Shown here: positions 31,390 through 41,460 of the stretch, one piece after another
Layout: each line of letters opens with the position of its first letter
Position numbering within the stretch: the first letter of the stretch is position 1
Origin: Tieghemiomyces parasiticus
Lineage: Eukaryota; Kickxellomycota; Dimargaritomycetes; Dimargaritales; Dimargaritaceae
DNA: 64,000 nt
Reading direction: 5' to 3'
Assembly (NCBI GenBank): GCA_027575765.1
Contig: JANBPT010000069.1
Span: forward strand, 20,457-84,456
Made by a program: the position numbers and the translations under genes
The notes under the pieces: model-generated
Database searches by the model: none
Seen by the model: only the letters and a program-made list of their open reading frames with translations
What the model was told of the DNA's origin: nothing

Positions 31390-32400
31390 ATGCCTCACCG
31401 GATTAGCCCATGCCGCGACGCGCCCCCCGCTAGCCACCACGGTACGAGGAGCCTATCCCACCGCCGAGTAGCCACCCTGGCGGACACCCCCAGCCACCCA
31501 GTGCCCATGCAACCTGCGAGCATCACCGCACCAGTCCAGATTGCGCAGTACACGCTCACACAGCACTGGCACTACCCTGCTGAACCCAACCAAGGCGGTC
31601 ACTTAGACACCTACTACTTGGCCTATCGCAAGCTCTACGCCCTGAGCTACTACTATGCCGCTCGTTGGCTGTACAGTTACCTAAGTCCTCGCGAACGTTG
31701 CGATGCCGGCCCCTTGGCCACAGCCAACTTCAACTTGGCCATCGACTACCCTAACATCCTCCGCCACGAGTTTGACGCCCACGGGTTCAGCGAGGTGGGA
31801 GTCTGCGCACTCCTTCCGTACCGCGCCCTCCTAATCCGTCGCTGGATCCTCATGGGCCTTGAAGTAGACCCGGACTGCAGGCGACCTTTTCCTGACGCCG
31901 AGACCACCGTATGGCGTGATGCAGTTTCTAAACAATATATTGACGAACTCGCTTACCAAGCCATCGGCCGTGCCAACGATGCCTGCAAAATCGTCATCTG
32001 GGCCGCTAAGGTTTACATGCGCCGGAAACAAACGGACGGAAGTCCTGGTCGGATCCCGACCCGCAGCCAAACTCGGCGTCTTGCTTCCCTGAGCATCGAA
32101 GGGGCCGGGTCGGGTGACTCGCAGACTCGGCAGTGGGCAAACCGGATTACCCAGCTCAACAGCAAGATCCAGGTGCTGCAAGCATTGCGCAGCATAGACC
32201 GTCAGGCCTGGTCGTCGCAACCATTGACTGGCGTTCGTGGGGTACCGTTGGCCACCGTGATGGATTGGTTGGGTATCCGGCTGATGGATCCTGTCACCAC
32301 TTGTCTTGATCTCGAGCACATCCTGCAGCATGTCACTCGCGACTACGCGGACAAATACCAGACGGTGTTTCAAGAGTGTCTACCTTTCACTGGCAATTAA
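31390..32400 (+). CDS. hypothetical protein, alpha-helical
   Basis: A single-exon ORF encodes 336 residues, starting at ATG 31390; a second in-frame ATG (MQPASITAPVQ) lies 39 codons later and may be the real start, since the first stretch is Arg/His/Ser-rich and poorly structured. The rest is Tyr/Trp-rich and probably helical (TYYLAYRKLYALSYYYAARWLYSY... region, then QYIDELAYQAIGRANDACKI). There is no signal peptide, no clear membrane helix and no known motif. It follows another orphan gene in the same orientation 304 bases upstream. I do not recognise it. Confidence 0.55.
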   Translation: MPHRISPCRDAPPASHHGTRSLSHRRVATLADTPSHPVPMQPASITAPVQIAQYTLTQHWHYPAEPNQGGHLDTYYLAYRKLYALSYYYAARWLYSYLSPRERCDAGPLATANFNLAIDYPNILRHEFDAHGFSEVGVCALLPYRALLIRRWILMGLEVDPDCRRPFPDAETTVWRDAVSKQYIDELAYQAIGRANDACKIVIWAAKVYMRRKQTDGSPGRIPTRSQTRRLASLSIEGAGSGDSQTRQWANRITQLNSKIQVLQALRSIDRQAWSSQPLTGVRGVPLATVMDWLGIRLMDPVTTCLDLEHILQHVTRDYADKYQTVFQECLPFTGN

Positions 32401-33630
32401 TGACCGCAGGACGGAACGTATTAAAACTTAATGGCATAGTAAATTGTGGTTATCGATTTTGACGGTACTCAGGGACGATACTCACTACCACAATCGATAC
32501 CATGGCTCATACGCCATGTTAGCTACACACTGATAGGGTACGTGGCTAGTGACTCAGTCTCATTACAACCAATGCCCTCTTGCTTGAAAACGTCGACAAC
32601 AATAACTAATTACGGGGAAAACCTGAACATAACAGGTACTCCCTGCAGAACACCGGAAAATATCCAACATATAACAAGGACACCCCACGACTTCAGCGTA
32701 ATTCTAGGTCAATCGCTATCACCCCTTCCATGAATGCTTATCTATGACCCATAGGTTACCTATTTTGAGATTTGAAAAATTATCATACTTCCTCAAAGGT
32801 GAGGAATTGTAAAGCGGACCGATATCTGGGAGTCGGCCCCGCTTTCAAAAGAACCTCCGGGACGGAGTGGAGAGTTCAGGAAGGTACAGTCGGAACCGGG
32901 CTGTCCGAATCTATAGCGCAAAGTTTGGTATGTTAACTATTAACAGAGAAAACCTATAAATATAATCTATAACGTGTATTAATAAGCGAGCTAAAAGGGA
33001 TATCAATATAAGAAATTACTAACGGGATAGTGCCAACGGATGGCACTATGGGACAAGGATTGGGAATAAAGCTGCCGGGCCCTGTGTTGCATATTTGGGC
33101 CCGGCTTATATACTATGACTGAAAATGAATGATCTACGGTTATTGGTCAAGGGCCTGGTTAGGCCCCCGTCTCTCCCGGGCCTCTCCCAAAGGTTGCCCA
33201 GTTCTCTATTCGTCTTTTCTTTCATTATGCGTATAGGCGCGGCCTATTACAGCTCCTTAAAGGCAGAAGCCGTGCTCTGCTTCACAGAATTTTGTTGTGC
33301 CTTGTTAATTAATGCGGTCGAATTCGATTATTAAAGGGTTTATAAAAGACATGGTTTTTCAGGGAAAAGGTGTCGATTTATTACTAGGCGCAACAGGAAC
33401 AATATATATACTAAAAAATAGACTACTGTTGGATGGTGGAGCCTACTGTCAATGGGGTTGTCGTCATATTACCACCATCGGCAGGAGCTAGCGCAAACGA
33501 GCTAAAAGAATACCCTTCTGGCGGCCACATCCGGTAGCTACCGGAGCTAACGAAATATCCGAAACAAATGAACCGAGCTCAGGTACCCGGCTAATAACGT
33601 AATAGCCTTGGCGTACAACAAATATCAGAG
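32401..33630. other. AT-rich gene-poor region upstream of second tRNA-Gly
   Basis: The base composition drops to AT-rich from about 32400 to 33420. Short ORFs here lack coding character. No repeat family is recognised. Confidence 0.5.
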
Positions 33631-33701
33631 GCGCAGATGGTTTAGTGGTATAATTATCGCCTGCCACGCGATAGACCGGGGTTCGATTCCCCGTCTGCGC
33701 A
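33631..33701 (+). tRNA. tRNA-Gly (anticodon GCC), second copy
   Basis: Identical over all 71 bases to the tRNA-Gly at 10031, with acceptor, D, anticodon (loop CTGCCAC) and T stems intact. A T6 terminator follows at 33704-33709. Confidence 0.97.
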
Positions 33702-33703
33702 CA

Positions 33704-33709
33704 TTTTTT
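33704..33709 (+). terminator. Pol III terminator of second tRNA-Gly
   Basis: Six T starting three bases past the tRNA 3' end. Confidence 0.75.
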
Positions 33710-33836
33710 GTTTGTTTCGCCGACACCTCTGTGGCGGCCACCGGTGCCCTTTTTTTTTGTGCGTCTAGTCTACGACATCGCATTATAGAAATAGAATATA
33801 GATCAAGAAGCGTCGATCTTTATTACCAGGGAAAGC

Positions 33837-35189
33837 TTAGTCCATACGCATCTCCTTGAAATGGGACGACTGGGAAATCATTTCAACCAGGCGGGGGAGG
33901 TCCGGGTGGCATAGAGTTTTGTTGAGCAGGCTTTCAAACTCGGGGCCGTCTAGTTGCATAACGTGGGCCCACGCATGCTCGAGCGGAGTGGGAGGTGGCG
34001 GGAGCGATATGGCGGCCGTAGGGGCTATAATGGGTGGCGGTGCGTGGTGGTCGGTCATGGAAAGGGAGTTTGTCCGTTGTGAGAGGGCGACGGCCACGCC
34101 ATCGTAGGAGCCGACTGGGTAGTGGGAGTCGGACCGATGGTGCAGGGGACTCGGGGTCGAGGGCATGACCATCGGGAGGCAGGTCTGTGAGGCGGAACCG
34201 AAAGGGCTGGGGAAGGGCGAGCTAGATAATCCGGAGGAGGGTGTCGCGGATGGACCGCCGGCTAACGAGACCTGGGAGTGTGAAGGGATGCTGGGGACGG
34301 CGGAGGTTTGGACGACCCGGCGACACGGCATGTACCGCTGCAGCACACGCTCGCACTGGGCGAGGTGCTCAGGGTCGAGGAATTGGACCCGGAACTGGCG
34401 TAGGGCCGGGTTGGGAGATGGTTTGGTCTCGGAGGGAGCGCCCTGCGAGAAGTAGAGGGTGTCGCCCGGGCCGCTGTCCACCTGCATACTTGTCGAAGAG
34501 CCGCTGTCGGCGGAAGCGGTTGCTACTGCTGCCGTTTCAGCGGAGTAGTACCGGAATGTCAAGGTCGTTCCTTTGGCCAGTGCCTTAAGGCGTGCGGCCT
34601 TCACCTGGCTATAGGTGAGCGCCAGTTGTTCCTGACCATTGGTGTATAGATTGAATGGAAGAGGGGAGGCGGAAGGGCAGTCGGCACCGCCGTTGGTGGG
34701 GATTTTGTAGGCTCGATGTTTTGCACCGGAGAGCGGCAGGTGGCACAAAGGAGGCTGACACTTGGCGGCGTGCCCGACCTATTGAGCACACCCTGTGACC
34801 TCCTGAAGGCTTTTATCCTCGCCTCTTGACGCGGACAGGGAATGGTCTGTTCTACAGTCATCACGCTACACGATCGGGTAGCAGACAACTGAGTACTTCA
34901 CTCGTCACTACTATGCAGGTCAATGATCGTGGACGGATTGTAGGTCGGCCGGCCGCTGTCACCTCCGCCACCCGCTTCATCACCCCCCTATATGACTTAC
35001 ATAGATATTCTGCCCGGAACCTCGGCCAGCATGTACGCGCAGGGTGGGGCCGAAGCAATCGACGGTAAGCTGGAACCCAGCGACAGGCGGTGTGATCCAG
35101 AGACATTGAGTGGAGGCAGCCGATGGGGAGCTACCGACGTAGGCGTACTCCCGCAGGTCAAACACGAAGGGGAGCTCCGAGTTGGCCAT
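33837..35189 (-). CDS. REC114-like meiotic recombination protein (two exons, candidate)
   Basis: REC114 works with MEI4 and IHO1/Mer2 to allow Spo11 to make meiotic breaks. The proposed exons are 35189-35001 and 34604-33837 (donor GTAAGT, acceptor AGCCAG, phase 0), giving 318 residues (mammalian about 260). Exon 1 encodes FDLREYAYV, then CLWITPPVAGFQLTVD, resembling the first strands of the REC114 PH-like fold. Exon 2 gives LTFRYYS and FRVQFLDPEHLAQCERVLQRY, close to the family's RVQF...QC..CVQ.L signature. A Ser/Pro-rich linker follows. The C-terminus (FESLLNKTLCHPDLPRLVEMI) resembles the short MEI4-binding helix. REC114 diverges quickly, so the assignment rests on short motifs. The 396-base intron might contain a further exon. 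Confidence 0.5.
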
Positions 35190-36315
35190 TATCACCCCCA
35201 ATGAAACGGGTCAGTGGTAGAATATGAGGGGTAGCTACCAGTCCTAGATTGTGGTGTTACCAGGAGTGTCGGGCCTGGTGATGAGTCGCGGCGGTTTTTA
35301 GGGAAATAGAAGCTGGGTTCGATAATCACCGTGGAACAGCGAGAAAGGGAAGGAATGGAGGCAGAAGATGGCCTGGCAAGGCGGCTGACACGGCCGAGGG
35401 TCGTCAACGGGTTAGCTCGCCTGGTGTCGATGCTCCGCATATATGGCCGTGGCGGGCTGGGCGCCTAAATGCGCAACCCCGACCACCTTCGCTGGTGAGG
35501 CTGGCTTGGTCCTGCCCACGTGGGTTGGCCATATATAGCTATGTACGCTCTGGCTCGGTCTATGCGCCTCCCCCGTTTTTACCCGGAACCTTCCGAAGAC
35601 GCCCTGCGCCTCTGGAATCGAACTCAGGGAGAGGCGATGCGCATTCCGTCCAGGCCCGGTGTCCTGAAGTTTTTGTGTAAGGTATCTCGTGGTTATTGCT
35701 CAAGGGTCAGGGGGCTCCCGTAGCCACCCCCCACTCTTCCCCTGCCTAGGATTCCAATTGGGTCCAATGGGATTGCGCCTAAAGCCCACGTTCACCTCCT
35801 CTGCTCCAAAGGGCGGCAGGTGGCCGCCCTTCTAGCCCAATGTGGGATGAACCTCTATGGTAGGCCTACCCTGCAGAGACGGGCTGTTTACCAGGCCTTG
35901 GCGTGGCCCTGGCCTAGGCAATTGCCACCATAATGCGTGAGCTTCGCAATCGCCGCAACTGCTGATGGCGCCTACGGGGCGACCTGGTCCCCAAGCCCTG
36001 ACCCCAGTACCGCCGAGTTTGCATCATTCCTGACTATCACGATTCTATCTCCTTCCTTCTCTACCCCTCCCCGTCCTCAATCTTTTCATAAATAGCCGCC
36101 GTCATGTCGCGTGTCGCACTTAAGGCACATTAAATAAACCCATCCCCCCTCTTCCTCCCCTCCGTCATTGCTTACGCCGCCTGCTGTCCAGCTGCTGCTG
36201 CCTTCTGCGACCCACCTTCCCCGTTACCGCCGTCATCTTTCATCATCTCGGGAAAAATAAAAGAGTACCCACTCCCCTTGCCCACTCACACATCAGAGCG
36301 AATCCGCGCGCCGCC
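35190..36315. other. divergent region REC114-like / CsbD-like gene
   Basis: Holds the possible small gene at 35541-35933. The rest is a CT-rich leader of the downstream gene. Nothing else is recognised. Confidence 0.45.
35541..35933 (+). CDS. possible small two-exon gene, unrecognised
   Basis: ATG 35541 opens a frame reading RLPRFYPEPSEDALRLWNR and GEAMRIPSRPGVLKF. A second open segment (35750-35933, 61 codons) reads GIAPKAHVHLLCSKGRQVAA and ends at TAA. A splice from 35674 (donor GTGTAAGG, weak) to the acceptor CCTAG at 35749 joins them in frame as ...VLKFL-IPIGSNG, giving about 105 residues. Stronger donors (GTAAGG at 35677 or GTATCT at 35682) lead to early stops. Both segments look coding in composition but I recognise no family. 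It may be a small mitochondrial or ribosomal-type protein, or chance. Confidence 0.3.
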
Positions 36316-37287
36316 ATGGCCCCTTCCCCTCCGCCACCCAATGGCCGGACATCCCTGACGTCATTTACCGGTCCTGCTTTGTCCAGCCGAGGTTCTGGTC
36401 GGATCTCTATCGCGGCCGGGAAGACCCCGGCGTATAAAGGCTCGCCACTCGCCCGCAACTGCAGCGATATTAGTGTCGCTTCCTCCTTTGACGCCTCGTT
36501 CTTTTCTGATTCTTCTCTCGACGAGCCCGAGTCCCCACTCTCCCTCTCTTTCATTGAAAACTGCGAAGACTACCTTGCTACCGGCCCCACCATGCCCTCT
36601 GCCTCCAGCAGTAACTACAGTGCCTCGGGGGGCTTCAAAGCCGCGGCACCTCCGCTCTCTCCAAAGCACGCCGCCGAGATGGCTGCCATCCAGTCTGACC
36701 TGCGCCGCTCACGACAGTCGCCTATTGGAATCCATACCTTTCCGGCCCCTGCCCCGCGGGCTCGCCCCCACCCTATAGCCTCCTCGGCCTCATCCTCCGC
36801 TGGTGCGCGGAAGCCTGTCCCGCGGCCCCTTGCCGCGTCGCGTCAGAGCAAGCCTCTCCCGGACCTACCCAACAGGACTACCGCCAAGACCAACAGCACC
36901 CGGACGAAGGCTACCTCGCCCGCCACCTCGCATTCCTCCCTGGCGCCTTCGGACTCTTCGGCTGCATCCTCTACCCCATCGACCAACTCTACACCCCTCA
37001 AGCCCACCTTAGTCGAGCGCCTGTTTGCGTCCAAGAAGACTGATGCCACCGGGATGAACACCATTGGCAGCACCTTCAACCCCGCGGACTCCTTCCACTT
37101 ATCACACCCAGATAACCCGCAGCGCGTGGCTGGGTTCTCCGAAAAGGTAAAGGGCGCCATCATGCACGGCTTTGGCCACCTGCTTGGCAGGCCCGAGTGG
37201 GAAGACAAGGGAACCCGTCAGAAGGCGATGGGCGAAGCAGAGATGCAGGCCGCCCGCGCCCTCAATACCCAGAAGCTGTTCACGTAA
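36316..37287 (+). CDS. Ser/Pro-rich protein with C-terminal CsbD-like segment
   Basis: A single-exon ORF of 323 residues starts at ATG in CCGCCATGG. Residues 1-265 are low-complexity (Ser, Pro, Ala, Thr) with no signal peptide. The last 50 residues form a conserved-looking helical segment: GFSEKVKGAIMHGFGHLLGR, PEWEDKGTRQKAMGEAEM. This matches the CsbD pattern (a charged helix, a G.LTG-like turn, then a Gly/Ala/Lys/Glu helix) seen in bacterial and fungal stress proteins. CsbD proteins are stress-induced but their biochemical role is unknown. The gene at 40945 has a related segment with a different N-terminus. No intron is evident. Confidence 0.6.
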   Translation: MAPSPPPPNGRTSLTSFTGPALSSRGSGRISIAAGKTPAYKGSPLARNCSDISVASSFDASFFSDSSLDEPESPLSLSFIENCEDYLATGPTMPSASSSNYSASGGFKAAAPPLSPKHAAEMAAIQSDLRRSRQSPIGIHTFPAPAPRARPHPIASSASSSAGARKPVPRPLAASRQSKPLPDLPNRTTAKTNSTRTKATSPATSHSSLAPSDSSAASSTPSTNSTPLKPTLVERLFASKKTDATGMNTIGSTFNPADSFHLSHPDNPQRVAGFSEKVKGAIMHGFGHLLGRPEWEDKGTRQKAMGEAEMQAARALNTQKLFT

Positions 37288-37836
37288 AAAGTAGCCCATA
37301 TATTCTACGAGATAAACCTCGGCCCTGTCGTCTACTGTACCGAGCCTGCATTACTACCTAAACCTGCACTCTCATCTATACCCTCTTCTATATGTTTCAC
37401 GTCACGTTTTCCTTGTTATGATTTAAGCGCCTGCCTGCTCGCACCAGCTGACTATGTCCACACTATTACCCCCCCCCTCTCAGCACTGTATTCGTTACCA
37501 TATCCTAGATGTACCCACTCATGTATTTTTATGACCATGTACCGATGGCCTCCCCTGCTGTCTCAACCCCCCATTTGACAAATCAGGCAATTAAAACCCC
37601 TCACGATTCAACCGTTTTATAAAAGTTATCAAATGGACAGTGGCCTCGAAATCCGACACGTGAATGGTAGTCACGAAATTACTGACTTGCAGTGGCTAAC
37701 TATAGTCCCACAGTCGGGAAGCTGACCTGATTGTCGGCCGTTGACGGTGTTGATACCAATTCTAGGAGAGGGAATCCCAACGTAAGGACACACTGCGGGC
37801 CTACCATCCTACGCTTGGAGACCACGGCCGCCTCCC
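37288..37836. other. convergent spacer
   Basis: Shared 3' region of the CsbD-like and secreted-protein genes. Nothing else is recognised. Confidence 0.5.
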
Positions 37837-38556
37837 TCAGGCTATCACGGCGAATGAAGCATCCCCGTTTGCGGGTATAGGTTCAAACACTAGAGCGGTG
37901 GTGTAGAGGTCATCAGCAGGCTGGTGGACTACGGCGCGGTAACCTGAAGCGGCCTTAAAGTTCCAGTTGTAGGGTGTATCCAGGGCACGCACTAGGTACT
38001 TTGCATTCGACGCCACCGCAGCACTAGTATCGACGCGGTAGCACTCAAAATTGAACCCGGGAAGAGGGCCGGTCAACCCCACCGAATCACCATCAGGGCG
38101 ACTGGGGTCCGAAGCTTGGATGCCGACCTGCGGGTCTGGGGTGTCCGGGTAGATGAACTGGGTGCCGCAAACCACCGAGGCCTTACCCTGGGCCATGTTG
38201 TGGAGGTAAGACGTATAATCGGCGAGAACTTGGGCACGGTCGGCGAGGGACCAGGGTTGGGTCGTAATGGTGCCTAGCGTAGCGGTGCAGGATGGCTGGG
38301 CAACCGTAGTATCGGTAGGAGGGATAGCAGCCGTGTCGTCTGCGGTGGTTGTGGCCGTGTACAATTCGAAAGTGGTAGCGGTCGAGTCCTCGCCAGTGGT
38401 GGTGGCGGTGCTTGTGTCACCTACAATGATGGTCATGGTGATGGAACCGGCGGCACTATCGATGGGTGAGGTTGGAGTGGAGTAATCGACCGTGTCCTGC
38501 GTCCTGACGCCCTTGGCGGCCAGGGTCAGAAGTGTGAGCAGCGAGCGGGCGAGCAT
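37837..38556 (-). CDS. secreted Thr-rich protein, unknown family
   Basis: A 239-residue protein starts at ATG 38556 with a probable signal peptide (MLARSLLTLLTLAAKG then VRTQD, cleavage near residue 19-20). Residues about 20-85 are a Thr/Ser/Ala-rich stalk (TSTATTTGEDSTATTF, ATTTADDTAAIPP) likely to be O-glycosylated. The C-terminal half is more globular: QPWSLADRAQVLADYTSYLH, VVCGTQFIYPDTPDP, FNFECYRVD, YRAVVHQPADD, with three Cys in all. No GPI tail is present. A TATATAAG box lies at 38691. The family is not recognised; extracellular or cell-wall location is inference. Confidence 0.6.
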   Translation of the reverse strand: MLARSLLTLLTLAAKGVRTQDTVDYSTPTSPIDSAAGSITMTIIVGDTSTATTTGEDSTATTFELYTATTTADDTAAIPPTDTTVAQPSCTATLGTITTQPWSLADRAQVLADYTSYLHNMAQGKASVVCGTQFIYPDTPDPQVGIQASDPSRPDGDSVGLTGPLPGFNFECYRVDTSAAVASNAKYLVRALDTPYNWNFKAASGYRAVVHQPADDLYTTALVFEPIPANGDASFAVIA

Positions 38557-38690
38557 GGTGCAAGTATAACGAGTGCAATAGTAACAGGTACTTTGATAGT
38601 CAATAGTCGCTCCTACGACGGCAGTGCGCATGAAAGATACCTGGTTAGGTTTGGTGCAACGGTGTGTCGCTTGGTGGCCAACGAAATTCC

Positions 38691-38698
38691 CTTATATA
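38691..38698 (-). promoter_or_regulatory. TATA box of the secreted-protein gene
   Basis: TATATAAG on the minus strand about 135 bases upstream of the ATG at 38556. Confidence 0.5.
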
Positions 38699-40778
38699 TC
38701 AGCGTTACCTAAACCTACCTCGTTTTTCAGCGACAGCGTAAGATCGTACAGGAACAATACAGTGGTGCAAGGGGTGAGTGATACGCTTACGGCACCCGGC
38801 CCGCACAAGTCTTGGTGGGTGTGCTATAATAATTACTATTATTTCTTAAGAGCCTAAATAAACTCCTAGAATTGGTGTGCCCTGGTATATCTAGCTCTTT
38901 ATACGTTACCGATATAGCCTGTCGCTTCCAATCCACTCTCACACGTACACCTGATGACGGGGGGGGCGAAATCATTCGGCGCAACGTACGGCCGAAGGTT
39001 GCAGCGGGCGTGGAGTTTCAATTGGGGTATCTGTAAAACGTAATTTGCGTGGGATACATATTCAGACCTAGGCTAGTTCGCAGCCTTCCTCCGTTGTGCA
39101 ACCTAATAAGATGAGAGATATCTCCCTTCGCGTGGCTAAGAGACGTTAGATCCCATCAATTCTGCCGCACACCTGCGATTTTAATTCTGAGGCAGGCCAT
39201 TCGCATAGACCCATCGGCTGCAATGGAGGGAATGGACAGGTTGGTGTCGCTGCACTGGCATTCCGCTTTACCTATATTGGCGGAATTAGAACAATAAACC
39301 CTCTCCCCCCCCCGAGACCTTGCTGTAGGTCAAACACCACAGAAACCATCTAAACACTGTGATTTAATCATACTTTTCTGCGGGGCATATGGCAGCCGGG
39401 TTACCCGCCTTGGCCTTTTTTTCGTACTCTATCCAGGTCTGTTCTCAGGCTGACCAATGACGCACCGACATCGGCCATTCTGAGCGGCGCGTCGCTCACC
39501 AGGGTTGGCGGACTATCCAGGACGTTCGTATGAAGAGCCGTCGGAAAATGAGAGTCGCTGTTTTGCGGGGACGGGTAGCTGGCGGAATTACTGGCGGCTA
39601 GACGATACGTCACAGGGTTCAGCTGACCTAACCACCCGTCCCTCTTTTTGAATGACATCGTGGAATAATCAGCTACAGTCACGGTTTACGAACAGAGCCT
39701 CCCCCCCCCCACCGATATAGCCGATCGAGGAGTCGCATCTCATCCGAAGTGGGCCTCTAAACATCTATTTTGCTTTCCTGATAGCCTTGCCACGTACATA
39801 ATAAAAATACTGAAAATCTGGTCTTTCCTCAACTTTCTACATACTAGAAGGTAGGTATGCCAGGACTCTGTTATTTTACACTCACACAAGAATAGATGTA
39901 TTTAGAAACCACCTAGCGTAGTATCAATGCGGTGAAACGGTATGTGATTGGCGACAAGTATCTCAGATTCCACGCATGAGCGGTGGGGTCAGGACTGGGT
40001 TAAAGTTGGCGTTTTGCTGTGACGTAACCGATTATTAACTAGGTGCAACCATGGAGCTACTATGATAAATATCGGTTCAAACTCCGATGCGACGGCCTAA
40101 CCGCAACGGCCGTTGCGCCTCATTTTGGTATGGAACCTAGGGCCGGTCATAGGCGAACAGTAAATGAACATCTGGTCAAATATTATAATTTAATGAAGCA
40201 AAAAATGAATTGAGGGAGATGGGCCACGTATAACGCTATCCGCCTGCTTGACATACCAAATTAGACCCTGGCGATAAACACCGACTTGACCCAACACGTC
40301 GCGAGAGTGAACAGGAAATACGTCATAACAGGGTGCCCCTTCTTGGTGTGCGGTAACCCACCCTTCCTTTCCCATTACCACTGGCTTCACATTGGGAGCT
40401 ACTCTGACGTAGGACCAATGGTGGGCAGCTCTGCCGCGTTCGCGTGATTGCCTCTCTGCCCCCTGACCTCACGGGTGTTGCTGCGGCGGTCCGCTTGGCT
40501 AGGGTGGCCGTGGCATATGCCTACTTTCCATACTTTCTATTTCCTAATTAGGCTGCGGCCACTGTCATATCGCACGCCCTTCCGTCACCAACCGACCACC
40601 TTTCTGTCTGGTGTAGAATGTGATCTCATTTAACGCCCTCAATGGCGTTCGGATGCCGCGCTGCCCGTCGATGTCATTGTGACCAGCTTATGTCTCATGC
40701 ATGTTTGTATCTCCGGCCACTGTGGAGGCCCGGGTTTCAGAGACGAGTTCACCAGTCACAGTTGGGTGTCCCTGGATG

Positions 40779-40786
40779 TATAAAAA
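40779..40786 (+). promoter_or_regulatory. TATA box of the CsbD-like gene at 40945
   Basis: TATAAAAA about 160 bases before the ATG, followed by a CA/CT-rich leader. Confidence 0.55.
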
Positions 40787-40944
40787 TGAAACTCCGCCCT
40801 GGCCCTACACCACTACTATCATCACCTACCACTCACAGACATCATCTTTTACCTTAGACACCCAACCAATTGCCTCCCCCTTACTACAAATAATCCTATA
40901 TAACTACACATTACTTCTTCTGACTCTCTTCACTCGGTTTCAAA

Positions 40945-41460
40945 ATGTTTGACAAGCATTACAACGCTCCCGTCCCCAATGCAGGCTATGGTACCAGCGG
41001 TATGAATATGCCCGAGGCCAACCCCAACTACCAGGCCGCTAGCTCGGGCATGACCAACCCCATGTCCCAGGGCCAGGGTGCTGCCTACCATCAGGGGAAT
41101 GGCCCCGTTGCCGCCGGTAACTTCAACAACGGCAATAACCCTATGGGGGTCCACACCGCCAATACCCACGGCGCCCGGGTCGCCCCTAGCAAGGCAGCCG
41201 GTTACGTCAAGGAGATGAAGGGCAGCCTGAACGGCGCCCTGGGTAGCATCACTGGTTCCAGGAGCCTGAAGGTCAAGGGGTACCAGGAGAAGCTTGACGG
41301 CCGCGCTGAGATTCAGGCCGCCAAGGCCAATAAGTTTAACAAGGCAACCGCCCAGTACCAGGGTGCCGGCGCATCCAAGGTCTATGGCGGTCCCGTCAAC
41401 CACACGACAGCCAACGCCCAGCAGAACTATGCTGCCATGAAGATGAACAAGAATATGTAA
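40945..41460 (+). CDS. CsbD-like small protein
   Basis: A single-exon ORF of 171 residues begins MFDKHYNAP. Residues 1-85 are Asn/Gly/Met/Pro-rich and probably disordered (GMNMPEANPNYQAASSGMTN). Residues about 88-135 carry a CsbD-like segment: AAGYVKEMKGSLNGALGSIT, then LKVKGYQEKLDGRAEIQAAK. The tail is Ala/Gln/Asn-rich. There is no signal peptide, so the protein is probably cytosolic. The strong TATA box and high Gly/Asn/Ala content suggest high, possibly condition-dependent expression (inference). It is the second such gene in 5 kb; the first ends at 37287. Confidence 0.65.
   Translation: MFDKHYNAPVPNAGYGTSGMNMPEANPNYQAASSGMTNPMSQGQGAAYHQGNGPVAAGNFNNGNNPMGVHTANTHGARVAPSKAAGYVKEMKGSLNGALGSITGSRSLKVKGYQEKLDGRAEIQAAKANKFNKATAQYQGAGASKVYGGPVNHTTANAQQNYAAMKMNKNM

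Larger units (their letters stand above)
38557..40944. other. long gene-poor divergent region
   Basis: About 2.4 kb between divergent genes. It holds C runs at 39305-39313 and 39701-39710 and a TATA box at 40779. A minus-strand ORF at 39401-39682 (93 codons) shows no recognisable feature. The rest is AT-rich. Confidence 0.5.

Noticed and set aside
34601..34888. 95-codon minus-strand ORF
   Set aside because: It lies in the proposed REC114-like intron and has no family resemblance; it was considered as an extra exon but no fitting splice pair was found.
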